This document shows positions 27,904 to 40,488 of a stretch of 64,000 bases of DNA, piece after piece. Origin of the DNA: Cupriavidus respiraculi (GTDB lineage Bacteria > Pseudomonadota > Gammaproteobacteria > Burkholderiales > Burkholderiaceae); the NCBI RefSeq assembly GCF_914271545.1, contig NZ_CAJZAH010000003.1, positions 575,660 through 639,659 on the forward strand, given 5' to 3'. Below the pieces are notes generated by a model. It saw only the letters and a list, made by a program, of their open reading frames with translations. It made no database searches and was not told where the DNA came from. Each line of letters begins with the position of its first letter. The stretch's first letter is position 1. The translations under genes were made by a program, and so were the position numbers.

Positions 27904-28427
27904 GTCGTATGTCTTGAATGCATGGCACCCCGTGCCGGTGGCGTAGGGGTGGGCGCAGTGCAAAGTCTTAAAAAGGCTTCGGCGCCAATCGGTGAGGCCG
28001 TTACGACAGACTCAGCAGGAGCTGGCAGTACGGCAGCAGGCAGGGGAGAAACCGGTACGAGACCGGAAACCATTTCCCTGGCAGGCAAACAACCACAACG
28101 GATTGTTCAACAGGATCGGAGACGAGGCGGCGTCAGGTGAGATTGGCGGTCTGCGGGGGTCGACGCCGGTGGCCTGGGCCGGTGGCGATAACGGAAGCAG
28201 AGCTTGAGAGCGGAGGCGGGATCGCCATCTGGCCGCGGTGGGGAGTACTGGGGCGTACAAACCGTTGCGGTCTTTCGGCGCATGCACAGCTCGCATTGCG
28301 AACTCACGGGGCGCATTCTAGCAGAGGATTGCCGGCAATGCTGCGGTGCGAGATGAAAAAAATCACGGATGGCTCTACAAAGTGCCGGCCCGGACCCGTA
28401 AACGGCGCGGACGCGGCAAGCTATGGT
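27904..28427 (-). promoter_or_regulatory. Long helicase leader with candidate promoter
   Basis: No gene is credible here. On the minus strand a TAGAAT -10 box lies at plus-strand 28315-28320, giving a start near 28308 and a leader of about 405 nt before the helicase ATG. The -35 region is weak. E. coli deaD also has a very long leader, so post-transcriptional control is plausible. Confidence 0.4.
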
Positions 28428-28455
28428 TTGAATGCGATATACCGTTGCCTATACT
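28428..28455 (+). promoter_or_regulatory. Promoter for a candidate small RNA
   Basis: TTGAAT (28428-28433) and TATACT (28450-28455) are separated by 16 bp, a good sigma-70 match in GC-rich surroundings. No reading frame with a ribosome site follows. Confidence 0.55.
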
Positions 28456-28461
28456 CGGAAA

Positions 28462-28730
28462 CGCCGGCACCCGTTGCCGGCACGGAGCGGACGAGCACAA
28501 CCGGTGACCCAGCTTCAGCAAGCGACTTGCTGCTCGCCGTCAGCCCCTTGGCAACACCAGCCGCGGCAGTCCTTCCTCGCCTCCCGGATAGTCCGGAAGA
28601 CGTCCGCGTCATGGGCGGAATCATGGAAGGCGCGCACGCGTCACGGTTTGCCAAGCCGCTGAGGGTGCCGACCTAGTTGGTCCGGCCCGTCCGCCCCAAG
28701 CCCGCCAGGACATTGGCGGGCTTTTCTTTT
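28462..28730 (+). ncRNA. Candidate structured small RNA, about 270 nt
   Basis: A good promoter and a strong intrinsic terminator bracket this non-coding stretch. Visible structure includes a 5' hairpin (GCCGGCA-CCCGT-TGCCGGC) and a long-range helix of GCGGACG (28487-28493) with CGTCCGC (28688-28694). The helix would close the molecule just before the terminator. I do not recognise it as 6S, tmRNA, RNase P or SRP RNA. It lies between the helicase leader, on the other strand, and tRNA-Arg. Confidence 0.5.
28698..28730 (+). terminator. Strong intrinsic terminator of the candidate small RNA
   Basis: The perfect stem AGCCCGCCA / TGGCGGGCT with a 6-nt loop is followed by TTTTCTTTT. No protein gene on this strand ends upstream. 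Confidence 0.85.
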
Positions 28731-28904
28731 GGGGCCCGTGGCGGACTCGTGCAAACTCCGATGAGCGTGTCCGCGGGCGCTTCGGCCGGACGAAGGAGAG
28801 CCCTGCGGTTCTCCTGCCGGCATCCTGTTTGATATACTCCGCCCCTGCTTTCGCATCCGACGCGGTCCGGGCCGTATTCCGCCCCGATCCACGCGTCAGT
28901 CCCG

Positions 28905-28979
28905 CTCGCCGTAGTTCAATGGATAGAACGAGCGCCTCCTAAGCGCTAGATACAGGTTCGATTCCTGTCGGCGGGACCA
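28905..28979 (+). tRNA. tRNA-Arg (anticodon CCT)
   Basis: The cloverleaf is complete. The acceptor is CTCGCCG/CGGCGGG with one G-U pair, the D-stem is GTTC/GAAC, the anticodon stem is AGCGC/GCGCT with loop CTCCTAA, and the T-stem is ACAGG/CCTGT with TTCGATT. The CCA end is encoded. It reads AGG codons. A TATACT -10 box lies at 28833-28838. The unusual first base (C1-G72 rather than G1) follows from this folding. Confidence 0.95.
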
Positions 28980-29014
28980 GGCCATCCGGTGGCGCTGGTC
29001 CCACATCAATTCCT

Positions 29015-29386
29015 TCAGGCGTCCACCGGTTCGCCGATCAGCACCTCGGCCGGAATCTTGAGTTCTCGGTTCAGCCGCCGGATCATCGCCAGGCTCAGCG
29101 GCCGTTTTCCGTTCAGTACTTCGTAGACCCGGTTCAGGTTTCCCAGATACGGCTGCATGTCCCGCGGTGTCAGTCCTTCCTGCTCCATCCGGAAGCGGAT
29201 GGCCGCTACGGGATCCGGCAAGTCCAATGGGAAATGTTCGGCCTCAAAGCGCTCCACGAGCATGGCCAGGACCTCGAGGCGATCCCCGTCTTCACTGCCG
29301 GGTGCCGGATCGGCGTCGACAAGGACGGACACGGCCGCCAGTGCCTCCTGGTAGTCCGCTTCAGTATGCAGAGGGCGGATGTCCAT
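29015..29386 (-). CDS. higA: HigA-like antitoxin with HTH domain
   Basis: The product is 123 residues. The C-terminal half is an XRE-type helix-turn-helix (LTPRDMQPYLGNLNRVYEVL, then MIRRLNRELKIPAEVL), as in HigA antitoxins. The N-terminal half (DYQEALAAVSVLVD through EAEHFPLDLPDP) matches the HigA toxin-binding region. It neutralises HigB and represses the operon. It follows higB by 2 bp. The ATG at 29386 starts the conserved MDIRPLHTEADY. Confidence 0.92.
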   Translation of the reverse strand: MDIRPLHTEADYQEALAAVSVLVDADPAPGSEDGDRLEVLAMLVERFEAEHFPLDLPDPVAAIRFRMEQEGLTPRDMQPYLGNLNRVYEVLNGKRPLSLAMIRRLNRELKIPAEVLIGEPVDA

Positions 29387-29388
29387 GC

Positions 29389-29694
29389 TTATTGCTCCAA
29401 TTCGACGGTGGCGGCATCGATGTGATCGTATTGGCGGTGAGTGCCAATGAACTTCACGTAGACGATTCCGACCCAATAGGCGACGGCGGCGACCAAACGG
29501 TACTTGTTGCCGCCAATGTTGAATACCACGCGGTTGTTGCCTATGAAACTGGCGCTTACGTAGCGGTCCTTGATGTCCTGGGGCGTGGCCCACTTTGCCC
29601 TTGAAGCTTCTTCGTGCCACGCAAGGAGAGGTTGCCTGGCGTCGGGATGCGCGGCGAAGAAGTCCAGCAGCGGCTTTTTTGCGACGATTCGCAT
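29389..29694 (-). CDS. higB: HigB-like mRNA interferase toxin
   Basis: The product is 101 residues of the HigB branch of the RelE fold (FIGNNRVVFNIGGNKYRLV, then IVYVKFIGTHRQYDHID). HigB toxins cleave ribosome-bound mRNA. Toxin-first order and close spacing to the antitoxin are typical of higBA. The operon promoter region holds an inverted repeat 11 bp upstream of the start. Base composition is lower in GC than the neighbours, consistent with transfer. Confidence 0.93.
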   Translation of the reverse strand: MRIVAKKPLLDFFAAHPDARQPLLAWHEEASRAKWATPQDIKDRYVSASFIGNNRVVFNIGGNKYRLVAAVAYWVGIVYVKFIGTHRQYDHIDAATVELEQ

Positions 29695-29705
29695 CGGTGG
29701 TAGTT

Positions 29706-29724
29706 TAGTCCCAATATGGGACTA
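29706..29724. promoter_or_regulatory. Inverted repeat, candidate HigA operator
   Basis: TAGTCCCA-ATA-TGGGACTA is an 8-3-8 repeat directly upstream of higB. HigA-type antitoxins bind such palindromes to repress their own operon. Binding here is inferred. Confidence 0.65.
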
Positions 29725-29920
29725 TGGGCAAGTGCGGTGGATGAGAGGCGGTTCCCGGAACTGCGGGATGGCCCAATGGCGTTCCATTGGAATTCGCGCG
29801 CCCCTTTTCCGTCGCGCGATTGCTCGCACCTTCTTGCGAATTCTCCGCAACAAGCTCCGCGGCCTTGGGGTGAGCCGTGTTGGCTGCCCTGTCCGGACCT
29901 AGGCTGTTTGCCGGTGCCGG

Positions 29921-31102
29921 TCAACCTCCAGCCCGCGGCCGCAGCACGAACAGCGCCACCATGCCTCCCACCACCCCCCAGAACGCCGACCCGATCCCGG
30001 CCAGCGTCATCCCCGACGCCGTGATCATGAAGGTCAGCAGGGCAGATTCGCGCTCGGCCGGTGTCTGCATGGCCGTGGTCAGGCCGCTGGCGATCGAGCC
30101 CAGCAGGGCGAAGGCCGCCACGGCGATCACCAGGGCCTTCGGAAACGCGGCGAACAGCGCGGCGATGCTCGCCGCCAGCACGCCCGCGACCAGGTAGCCG
30201 ATACCGCAGACCACCGCCGCCGTGTAGCGGCGCGCGCGGTCCGGATGGGCCTCCGGCCCGGTGCAGATCGCGGCGGTGATGGCCGCCAGATTGATGCCGT
30301 GCGAGCCGAACGGTGCGAGCAGCGCGGAAGCGATGCCGGTGACGCTGATCAGCGGCGAGGCGGCAACGTGATAGCCGTCGGCGCGCAGCACCGCCAGGCC
30401 AGGGATGTTCTGCGACGCCAGCGCGACGATGAACAGCGGAATGGCGATGCTGACGAAGGCGGAGACCGAGAACGCCGGGGTGGTCCACACCGGCACGGCC
30501 ACCGCGAAGTGGAACTGCTCGAAATGGAGCTGGCCCAGCGCGCCCGCCAGCGCCACGCCCACCACCAGCACGCCCGGCACGGCGTAGCGCGGCCACCAGC
30601 GCTTGCCGACCAGATACACGGCGAACATGGTGAGCAGCAGGAGGGTCTGGTCCTGCGCCTGCACGAAGACATCGATGCTGATGCGGAACAGGATGCCGGC
30701 GAGCAGGGCCGACGCAATGCTCGCGGGCAGCGCGCGCATCAGTTTGTCGAACCATCCTGTCAGGCCCGCCGCGGTCATCAGCAGCGCCGCCATCAGGAAG
30801 GCGCCGATCGCCTCGGGATAGGGCACGCCGGGCAGGCTGGCGATCAGCAGCGCGGCACCGGGCGTGGACCAAGCCACCACGATGGGCGCTCGCGTGAGCA
30901 GCGACAGCCCGATGGTGGTCACGCCCATGCCGATCGACAGCGCCCAGATCCACGACGAGATCTGCGCATCCGTCAGGTGCGCGGCCTGGCCCGCCTGGAT
31001 CATCAGCACCAGCGAACTGGTGTAGCCGGTGAGCATGGCAACGAAGCCGGCCACCAGCGAGGAGACGGACAGATCGGAGAGCTTGAGCGTGGCGGAGGTC
31101 AT
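29921..31102 (-). CDS. BenE-family benzoate/H+ symporter-like protein
   Basis: The product is 393 residues with about eleven or twelve membrane helices. BenE family features include the N-terminal LVAGFVAMLTGYTSS, WSTPGAALL, GILFRISIDVF and FGSHGINLAAITAAIC. E. coli YdcO and Acinetobacter BenE are relatives; BenE imports benzoate. No benzoate catabolic genes lie nearby, so the substrate is uncertain. It ends about 200 bp from the higBA promoter. Confidence 0.88.
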   Translation of the reverse strand: MTSATLKLSDLSVSSLVAGFVAMLTGYTSSLVLMIQAGQAAHLTDAQISSWIWALSIGMGVTTIGLSLLTRAPIVVAWSTPGAALLIASLPGVPYPEAIGAFLMAALLMTAAGLTGWFDKLMRALPASIASALLAGILFRISIDVFVQAQDQTLLLLTMFAVYLVGKRWWPRYAVPGVLVVGVALAGALGQLHFEQFHFAVAVPVWTTPAFSVSAFVSIAIPLFIVALASQNIPGLAVLRADGYHVAASPLISVTGIASALLAPFGSHGINLAAITAAICTGPEAHPDRARRYTAAVVCGIGYLVAGVLAASIAALFAAFPKALVIAVAAFALLGSIASGLTTAMQTPAERESALLTFMITASGMTLAGIGSAFWGVVGGMVALFVLRPRAGG

Positions 31103-31316
31103 GGCGCGAACGAATGAGACGACCGGGACGATGCCCGAACGGGCGCCAGTTTCTCATGACTCGTGGCGCACCTCCCGCATCGCGCGCTTGAGAGCCGCGC
31201 CTCCATCCGAGGGTTGACGGGGCTTTCCCTTACGGAGTTGTCCGACTACATCGCCGCGCGCCCCATCGTTATGCTTCCTCCCGTGCCTTGTGAGCAGGGC
31301 ACCGAGGAGAGACTCT
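31103..31316. other. Intergenic gap upstream of an orphan terminator
   Basis: No coding region is supported. A TTGACG hexamer (31214-31219) lacks a matching -10 box. A TTATGC box lies at 31269-31274, and a hairpin GTGCCTTG/CAGGGCAC (31282-31301) precedes the terminator described next. A short plus-strand RNA from about 31280 is possible but its promoter is not convincing. Confidence 0.4.
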
Positions 31317-31317
31317 T

Positions 31318-31350
31318 GGGCCCGCGCGTTCCGCGGGCCCTTCTTTTTTG
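31318..31350 (+). terminator. Strong intrinsic terminator with no gene upstream
   Basis: GGGCCCGCG / CGCGGGCCC with loop CGTTC is followed by TTCTTTTTT. The nearest upstream genes are on the minus strand, so this terminator must serve an unannotated short plus-strand transcript or be a relic. Confidence 0.8.
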
Positions 31351-31445
31351 CGCTGGTCTACAATGCGGCCTGACCGCGGGGCAGCCCTCCTGGCTTCGTC
31401 ATCGCCTCGCATCCGCTTCCCGTCCGCCCTCACCGCATCGCTCCC

Positions 31446-33365
31446 ATGGCCCTGTTTTCCATCTCCGACGCCCAGCTCGCCTTCGGGCACGTGGCGCTGC
31501 TCGACCACGCCGACTTCGCGCTGGAGGCGGGCGAGCGCGTCGGCCTGATTGGCCGCAACGGCTCGGGCAAGTCTTCGCTGCTCAAGATCGTCGCGGGACT
31601 GTCCGCGCCCGACGATGGCCTGATCGCGCGGCAAAGCGGTGTGCGCACGGCCTACGTTCCGCAGGAGCCTCAATTCGGCGCGGGCCTGTCGGTGTTCGAC
31701 GCGGTCTCGCAGGGCATGGGCGAAGCCCACGACCTGCTGGTGGCCTACGAGGCGGCGGCGGCCCGGCTGGCCGAGACGCACGACGACGCCACGCTGGCCG
31801 AACTGCACCGGCTGCAATCGGAGCTGGACGCCGCCGATGCGTGGCAGTTGCGCACCCGCGTGGAAACGACCTTGGCCAAGCTGGAGCTCGATCCGGCGGC
31901 AACGGTCGACGCGCTGTCGGGCGGCACGCAGAAGCGCGTCGCGCTGGCGCAGGCGCTGGTGGCCGAGCCCGACATCCTGCTGCTGGACGAGCCGACCAAC
32001 CATCTCGACGTCGAGGCGATCCGCTGGCTCGAGGACCTGCTGCTGGCCTTCCGCGGCAGCGTGCTGCTGATCACCCACGACCGCGCCTTCCTCGATCGCG
32101 TCGCCACGCGCATCGTCGAACTGGACCGCGGGCGGCTGGTGTCCTTCCCCGGCAATTTCGCCGCCTACCAGGTGCGCAAGGCCGAGATGCTGGCGGCCGA
32201 ACAGGTCGAGCAAGCCAAGTTCGACAAGCTGCTGGCGCAAGAGGAAGTGTGGATTCGCAAGGGCGTGGAAGCCCGGCGCACGCGCAGCGTGGCGCGTATC
32301 CAGCGGCTGGAGACGATGCGCGGCGAGCGTGCAGCGCGGCGCGAGGTGCAGGGCAACGTCAAGCTGGAGGTGTCGCAGGGCGACCGCTCCGGCAAGATCG
32401 TCGCGGAGCTGGTCGACGTCAGCAAGGGTTTCGGCGGGCGCGCGGTGGTGCGCGATTTTTCCGCGACCATCATGCGCGGCGACAAGGTAGGCGTGATCGG
32501 CCCCAACGGCGCGGGCAAGACCACGCTGCTGAAGCTGATCCTGGGGGAACTCGCGCCCGACTCGGGCACCGTGCGCAACGGCAGCAACCTGCAGGTCGCG
32601 TACTTCGACCAGATGCGCACGCAGCTCGATATGGAACGGTCGCTTGCCGACACCATCAGCCCCGGCAGCGACTGGGTCGAGGTCAACGGCCAGCGCAAGC
32701 ACGTGATGAGCTATCTGGGCGATTTCCTGTTCGCGCCCGAGCGCGCGCGCTCGCCGGTGAAGTCGCTGTCGGGCGGCGAGCGCAACCGCCTGCTGCTGGC
32801 GCGGCTGTTCGCGCGGCCCGCCAATGTGCTGGTGCTGGACGAGCCGACCAACGACCTGGATATCGATACGCTGGAACTGCTCGAGGAACTGCTGCAGGAC
32901 TACGGCGGCACGGTCTTCCTGGTGTCGCACGACCGGGCCTTCCTGGACAACGTGGTGACCTCGACCATCGCCGCGGAGGGCGAGGGCCGCTGGCGGGAAT
33001 ACGTGGGCGGCTATTCGGACTGGCAGGTGCAGTCGGCCCGCAGCGCGGCGCTGCAGGAGCAGCGCATGGCAGCGGAGCGCAAGCCGGTGGAGGCGCCCAA
33101 GGCGCGCGATGCGCGCGGCGCCAATCGCACGGTCAAACTGTCGTACAAGGAGCAGCGGGAGCTGGACGGGCTGCCGGAGCGCATCGCCGCGCTCGAGACC
33201 GAGCAGAAGACGCTGTCCGCGCAGCTGGAGGACGGGTCGCTCTATGCGAACGATCCGCCCAGGGCGGCGGAGCTTGCCGCCCGGTTCGACGAGATCGAGA
33301 TGGAATTGCTCGAGGCGCTGGAGCGGTGGGAAGTGCTGGAGGCGAAGACGAAGGGCGAGGCGTAG
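31446..33365 (+). CDS. uup: ABC-F ATPase, Uup type
   Basis: The product is 639 residues with two ABC domains: Walker A at 36-43 (GRNGSGKS) and GPNGAGKT near 357, signatures LSGGTQKR and LSGGERNR, and Walker B/D-loops EPTNHLD and EPTNDLD. A charged linker separates them, and a C-terminal coiled-coil-like arm (about 565-639) is typical of Uup. ABC-F proteins act on ribosomes, not in transport. No ribosome site is obvious before the ATG. Confidence 0.93.
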   Translation: MALFSISDAQLAFGHVALLDHADFALEAGERVGLIGRNGSGKSSLLKIVAGLSAPDDGLIARQSGVRTAYVPQEPQFGAGLSVFDAVSQGMGEAHDLLVAYEAAAARLAETHDDATLAELHRLQSELDAADAWQLRTRVETTLAKLELDPAATVDALSGGTQKRVALAQALVAEPDILLLDEPTNHLDVEAIRWLEDLLLAFRGSVLLITHDRAFLDRVATRIVELDRGRLVSFPGNFAAYQVRKAEMLAAEQVEQAKFDKLLAQEEVWIRKGVEARRTRSVARIQRLETMRGERAARREVQGNVKLEVSQGDRSGKIVAELVDVSKGFGGRAVVRDFSATIMRGDKVGVIGPNGAGKTTLLKLILGELAPDSGTVRNGSNLQVAYFDQMRTQLDMERSLADTISPGSDWVEVNGQRKHVMSYLGDFLFAPERARSPVKSLSGGERNRLLLARLFARPANVLVLDEPTNDLDIDTLELLEELLQDYGGTVFLVSHDRAFLDNVVTSTIAAEGEGRWREYVGGYSDWQVQSARSAALQEQRMAAERKPVEAPKARDARGANRTVKLSYKEQRELDGLPERIAALETEQKTLSAQLEDGSLYANDPPRAAELAARFDEIEMELLEALERWEVLEAKTKGEA

Positions 33366-33402
33366 CCGGGTCCGCAGGATGGCGACCGCACACTCACTCC
33401 AT

Positions 33403-33540
33403 TCAGCCGCACCACGCCAGCACCATATTGGTCAGATCGACCATGAACGCCGGCCGCAGATACGCGAGAAATCCGGCCACGAGCAATAGCCCGGACGCCG
33501 CATAGAGCGAGACGCGAAACGCCGGTGACCGGTTATTCAT
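33403..33540 (-). CDS. 45-residue single-span membrane protein
   Basis: Translated by hand, the frame begins MNNRSPAFRVSLYAAS, continues with one hydrophobic segment (about residues 12-28), and ends DLTNMVLAWCG. The pattern YLRPxFxxDLxN resembles small hypothetical proteins I associate with Burkholderiales; this is from memory. The start lies 4 bp after the stop of the MFS gene on the same strand, so the two are probably co-translated. Function is unknown; it could be a small partner of the transporter. Confidence 0.65.
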   Translation of the reverse strand: MNNRSPAFRVSLYAASGLLLVAGFLAYLRPAFMVDLTNMVLAWCG

Positions 33541-33544
33541 GGCC

Positions 33545-34756
33545 TCAGGCCGCCGCGGGCTGCACGCGCGTCACCGCCTGTTCGCGGATCGGCAGGTTGA
33601 CCAGGGCCGCGACCACGCCGAGCGCGATGGCGATCATCCACACGATGTCGTAGGCGCCGGTGCGGTCGTACAGGAAGCCGCCCAGCCACGCGCCGAGGAA
33701 GCTGCCGATCTGGTGCGAGAAGAACACGACGCCCGACAGCATCGACAGGTACTGCACGCCGAACACCTGGGCCACGATGCCATTGGTCAGCGGCACGGTG
33801 GACAGCCACAGCGCGCCCATCACCGCGGCGAACACCCACGTGCTCCACGCCGTCAGCGGCAGCAGCAGGTAGGCCGCGATCACGAAGGAACGGCTCAGGT
33901 AGATGAAGGCCAGCAGATAGCGCTTGGGCAGGCGCTGGCCGAGCGAGCCGGCGGTGTAGGTTCCGATCACGTTGAACAGGCCGATCAGCGCGAGCGCCAC
34001 GGTGGCGATCTTCGGGTCCGTCAGGCCGCGGTCCTTCAGGTACGGCGCGAGGTGCACGCCGATGAAGACGACCTGGAAGCCGCAGACGAAGTAGCCCAGG
34101 GTCAGCAGCTGGAAGCTGCGGTTGCCGAACGCCTCGCGAATGGCCTGGCCGACGGTCTGGTGGTGCCCCGTGTGGGTGTAGCCGTCCTTGGGCTCGCGCA
34201 GCGCAAAGGCCAGCGGCAGCATCATGCAGGCCATCACGGCGAGCACGAACAGCGCGTTCTGCCAGCCCACGGTGGAGATCAGCCCCTGCTCGACCGGAAT
34301 CATCAGGAACTGCCCGAACGAGCCGGCTGCCGCGGCGATGCCCATGGCCCACACGCGCTTGTCGGGGCTGGCGACGCGCCCGATCACGCCATAGACCACG
34401 CTGTACGTGGTGCCGGACTGGGCGATGCCGATCATGATGCCCGCGCCGGAGGCGAAGGCGGTCCCGGTGGTGGCCATCGCCATGACGACCAGCCCGGCGA
34501 CATACAGCGCCACGCCGACCAGCATGATGCGGTAGGCGCCATACTTGTCCGCCAGCGCGCCGGCGAAGGGCTGGGTCGCGCCCCACATCAGGTTCTGCAG
34601 CGCCAGCGCGAAGGCGAAGGTCTCGCGGGTCCAGCCGTGCGTCTGCGTGATGGGCAGGTTGAACAGGCCGAAGCCGTGGCGGATGCCCATCGAAAGGGTG
34701 ACCAGCAGGCCGCCGCAGATCAGGACGGTGGTCAGGGAAAGTTGTCTCTTTGGCAT
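33545..34756 (-). CDS. Major facilitator superfamily transporter
   Basis: The product is 403 residues with twelve predicted helices. The loop 2-3 motif appears as GALADKYGAYR. The first helix (LICGGLLVTLSMGIRHGFGLF) resembles the oxalate/formate antiporter-like and monocarboxylate-type MFS group. The substrate is unknown. The ATG at 34756 (MPKRQLSLTT) is chosen over an open frame 69 codons longer. A 45-residue membrane protein gene follows 4 bp downstream. Confidence 0.9.
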   Translation of the reverse strand: MPKRQLSLTTVLICGGLLVTLSMGIRHGFGLFNLPITQTHGWTRETFAFALALQNLMWGATQPFAGALADKYGAYRIMLVGVALYVAGLVVMAMATTGTAFASGAGIMIGIAQSGTTYSVVYGVIGRVASPDKRVWAMGIAAAAGSFGQFLMIPVEQGLISTVGWQNALFVLAVMACMMLPLAFALREPKDGYTHTGHHQTVGQAIREAFGNRSFQLLTLGYFVCGFQVVFIGVHLAPYLKDRGLTDPKIATVALALIGLFNVIGTYTAGSLGQRLPKRYLLAFIYLSRSFVIAAYLLLPLTAWSTWVFAAVMGALWLSTVPLTNGIVAQVFGVQYLSMLSGVVFFSHQIGSFLGAWLGGFLYDRTGAYDIVWMIAIALGVVAALVNLPIREQAVTRVQPAAA

Positions 34757-35059
34757 GTCTGGCTCGACGCTTGGGAGTGTTGTTCGTTGTTGTTCTGGCT
34801 TGTGCGCCGGCTGGCGACCGCGGCTGGTCCGGCGTGTCGCGAGTGTACTCCGCATCGAATAACCGCGTTCGGCCCGGTAAAACAGGCCCAGTCCGGCATG
34901 CCGGCCCGCCGGGAACAGCGGGACACTTGGCCGCCTGCATGGCGGTTTGACGTCATCGGCCATCCATTACAATGCAGGCTGCCCGGCCCCCCGGCAGGCA
35001 GCCGCATGCTGCGCATGCGGCCGCGAGGCGGCCGAGAATCTCACTATTACAACGACTCC
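34757..35059. other. Intergenic gap holding the parE promoter
   Basis: This is 303 bp between the divergent MFS and parE genes. Apart from the parE promoter (separate entry) and GC-rich inverted sequences near 34898-34925 I see no gene. The MFS promoter could not be placed. Confidence 0.5.
34947..34973 (+). promoter_or_regulatory. Promoter of parE
   Basis: TTGACG (34947-34952) and TACAAT (34968-34973) are 15 bp apart, or 16 if the -35 is read as TTTGAC. The start would be about 80 bp before the parE ATG. Confidence 0.5.
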
Positions 35060-37051
<1,992 letters not shown>

Positions 37052-37089
37052 GCGGTATCCGAGCCGTAACGCACGGCAGGGAGCGGACC

Positions 37090-37896
37090 ATGGTGTCGAG
37101 CGGACCAGCGGAACAGACCAGGCGCCCGGGCACGCAGCGCCTGAAGACCGTGACGCTCGCCGCCGCCGCGGCCTGCTGCCTGCTGGGCGCGCCGCTGGCC
37201 CACGCCGACGTGTATGGCTATGTCGACGAGGACGGCGTCGCGCACTTCGCGGACAGCCGGCTCGATGACCGCTACACGCTGTTCCTGCGCAACGCCAGCG
37301 TCGAGCGGCCGGTACCGCAGGCCGACGAGACGGAGCACGGGGACCTGACCCGGCACAAGCTCTATCGCTATGTCGTCAATCACCCGCGCATCGCCACGGT
37401 GCAGCCGATCATCGACCGCGTCGCGCGCCGCCACGACGTGGACCCGGCGCTGGTCAAGGCAGTGATGGCGGTGGAGTCGGGCTTCAATCCTGGCGCGGTC
37501 TCGCCCAAGGGCGCGATCGGGCTGATGCAGGTGATTCCGGACACTGGCGCGCGCTTCGGCGTGACCGCGGACGCCCGGCGCAGCATCGAGCAGAAGCTGG
37601 CCGATCCGCACACCAATATCGCGGCTGGCGTGCGTTACCTGCGCTGGCTGATGGAGCAGTATCCGGACGACCTCGAGCTCACGCTGGCTGCATACAACGC
37701 GGGCGAGGGCGCGGTGCGCCGCCATCACAACCAGATTCCGCCTTATCCCGAGACCCGGCAGTATGTCAGCACCGTCATGCAGTTCTATCGCTTCTACCGA
37801 CCCGACGCCCGGCCCGCAGGCCGCGGCGCCGTGGTGCAGGCCAGCCAGCCCGGCCGCGTCAAACTGGTGATCGGCGGCCGCCGCAACATGCCCTGA
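37090..37896 (+). CDS. Lytic transglycosylase with DUF4124 domain
   Basis: The product is 268 residues. The signal peptide is residues 1-39 ([16 protein letters not shown]). A DUF4124-like strand pair ([15 protein letters not shown]) is followed by an SLT domain with catalytic Glu129 ([21 protein letters not shown]) and [10 protein letters not shown]. It cleaves peptidoglycan between MurNAc and GlcNAc in the periplasm. It sits 38 bp after parE and 76 bp before parC, a placement I associate with Burkholderiales. GGGAG before the ATG supports the start. Confidence 0.93.
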   Translation: MVSSGPAEQTRRPGTQRLKTVTLAAAAACCLLGAPLAHADVYGYVDEDGVAHFADSRLDDRYTLFLRNASVERPVPQADETEHGDLTRHKLYRYVVNHPRIATVQPIIDRVARRHDVDPALVKAVMAVESGFNPGAVSPKGAIGLMQVIPDTGARFGVTADARRSIEQKLADPHTNIAAGVRYLRWLMEQYPDDLELTLAAYNAGEGAVRRHHNQIPPYPETRQYVSTVMQFYRFYRPDARPAGRGAVVQASQPGRVKLVIGGRRNMP

Positions 37897-37972
37897 ATCC
37901 CGGCCCACACAAGCAACCCGGCGCGCCGGAGCCCCGCAAGGGCAAGCGCGCGCGCCGTCTTCGTGTCAATCC

Positions 37973-40312
<2,340 letters not shown>

Positions 40313-40319
40313 GCGGCAA

Positions 40320-40362
40320 TCAGGCGGCACGCAGGCCGCAAGCAGGCCGCAAGCAGGCCGCG
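40320..40362 (+). repeat. Short GC-rich tandem repeat after parC
   Basis: The unit GCAGGCCGCAA is repeated about three times, following related GGCGGCA units. It lies between the parC stop and its terminator, outside any gene. Confidence 0.6.
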
Positions 40363-40375
40363 TTGCCGACGTCGG

Positions 40376-40409
40376 GCCCCATGCAATGCGCGTGGGGCTT
40401 TTTTTTGCC
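40376..40409 (+). terminator. Terminator of the parE-parC operon
   Basis: GCCCCA / TGGGGC, with further pairing in the loop, is followed by eight T. It is placed 64 bp after parC. Confidence 0.8.
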
Positions 40410-40488
40410 GGCGGGCGAGCGAGCGGCCGTGCGCAAGCGTCGCTATGATGCCGGCATTCCCACTTTTCCATTTTCAGGACGGACCGAT

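Noticed and set aside
28137-28676. Plus-strand open frame of 179 codons
   Set aside because: It lacks a ribosome site and recognisable composition, and crosses both a promoter and the candidate small RNA.
28462-28730. 6S RNA
   Set aside because: It shows a terminator and closing helix but not the long interrupted hairpin with central bubble expected for 6S.
28905-29724. tRNA-bounded genomic island
   Set aside because: No integrase, no repeat of the tRNA 3' end and only one small module; evidence is too thin.
31214-31274. sigma-70 promoter for the orphan terminator RNA
   Set aside because: TTGACG has no -10 at proper distance, and TTGTCC to TTATGC spacing is 25 bp.
33539-35059. 500-codon N-terminal extension of ParE
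   Set aside because: It lies antisense to the MFS gene; the normal ParE N-terminus begins at 35060.
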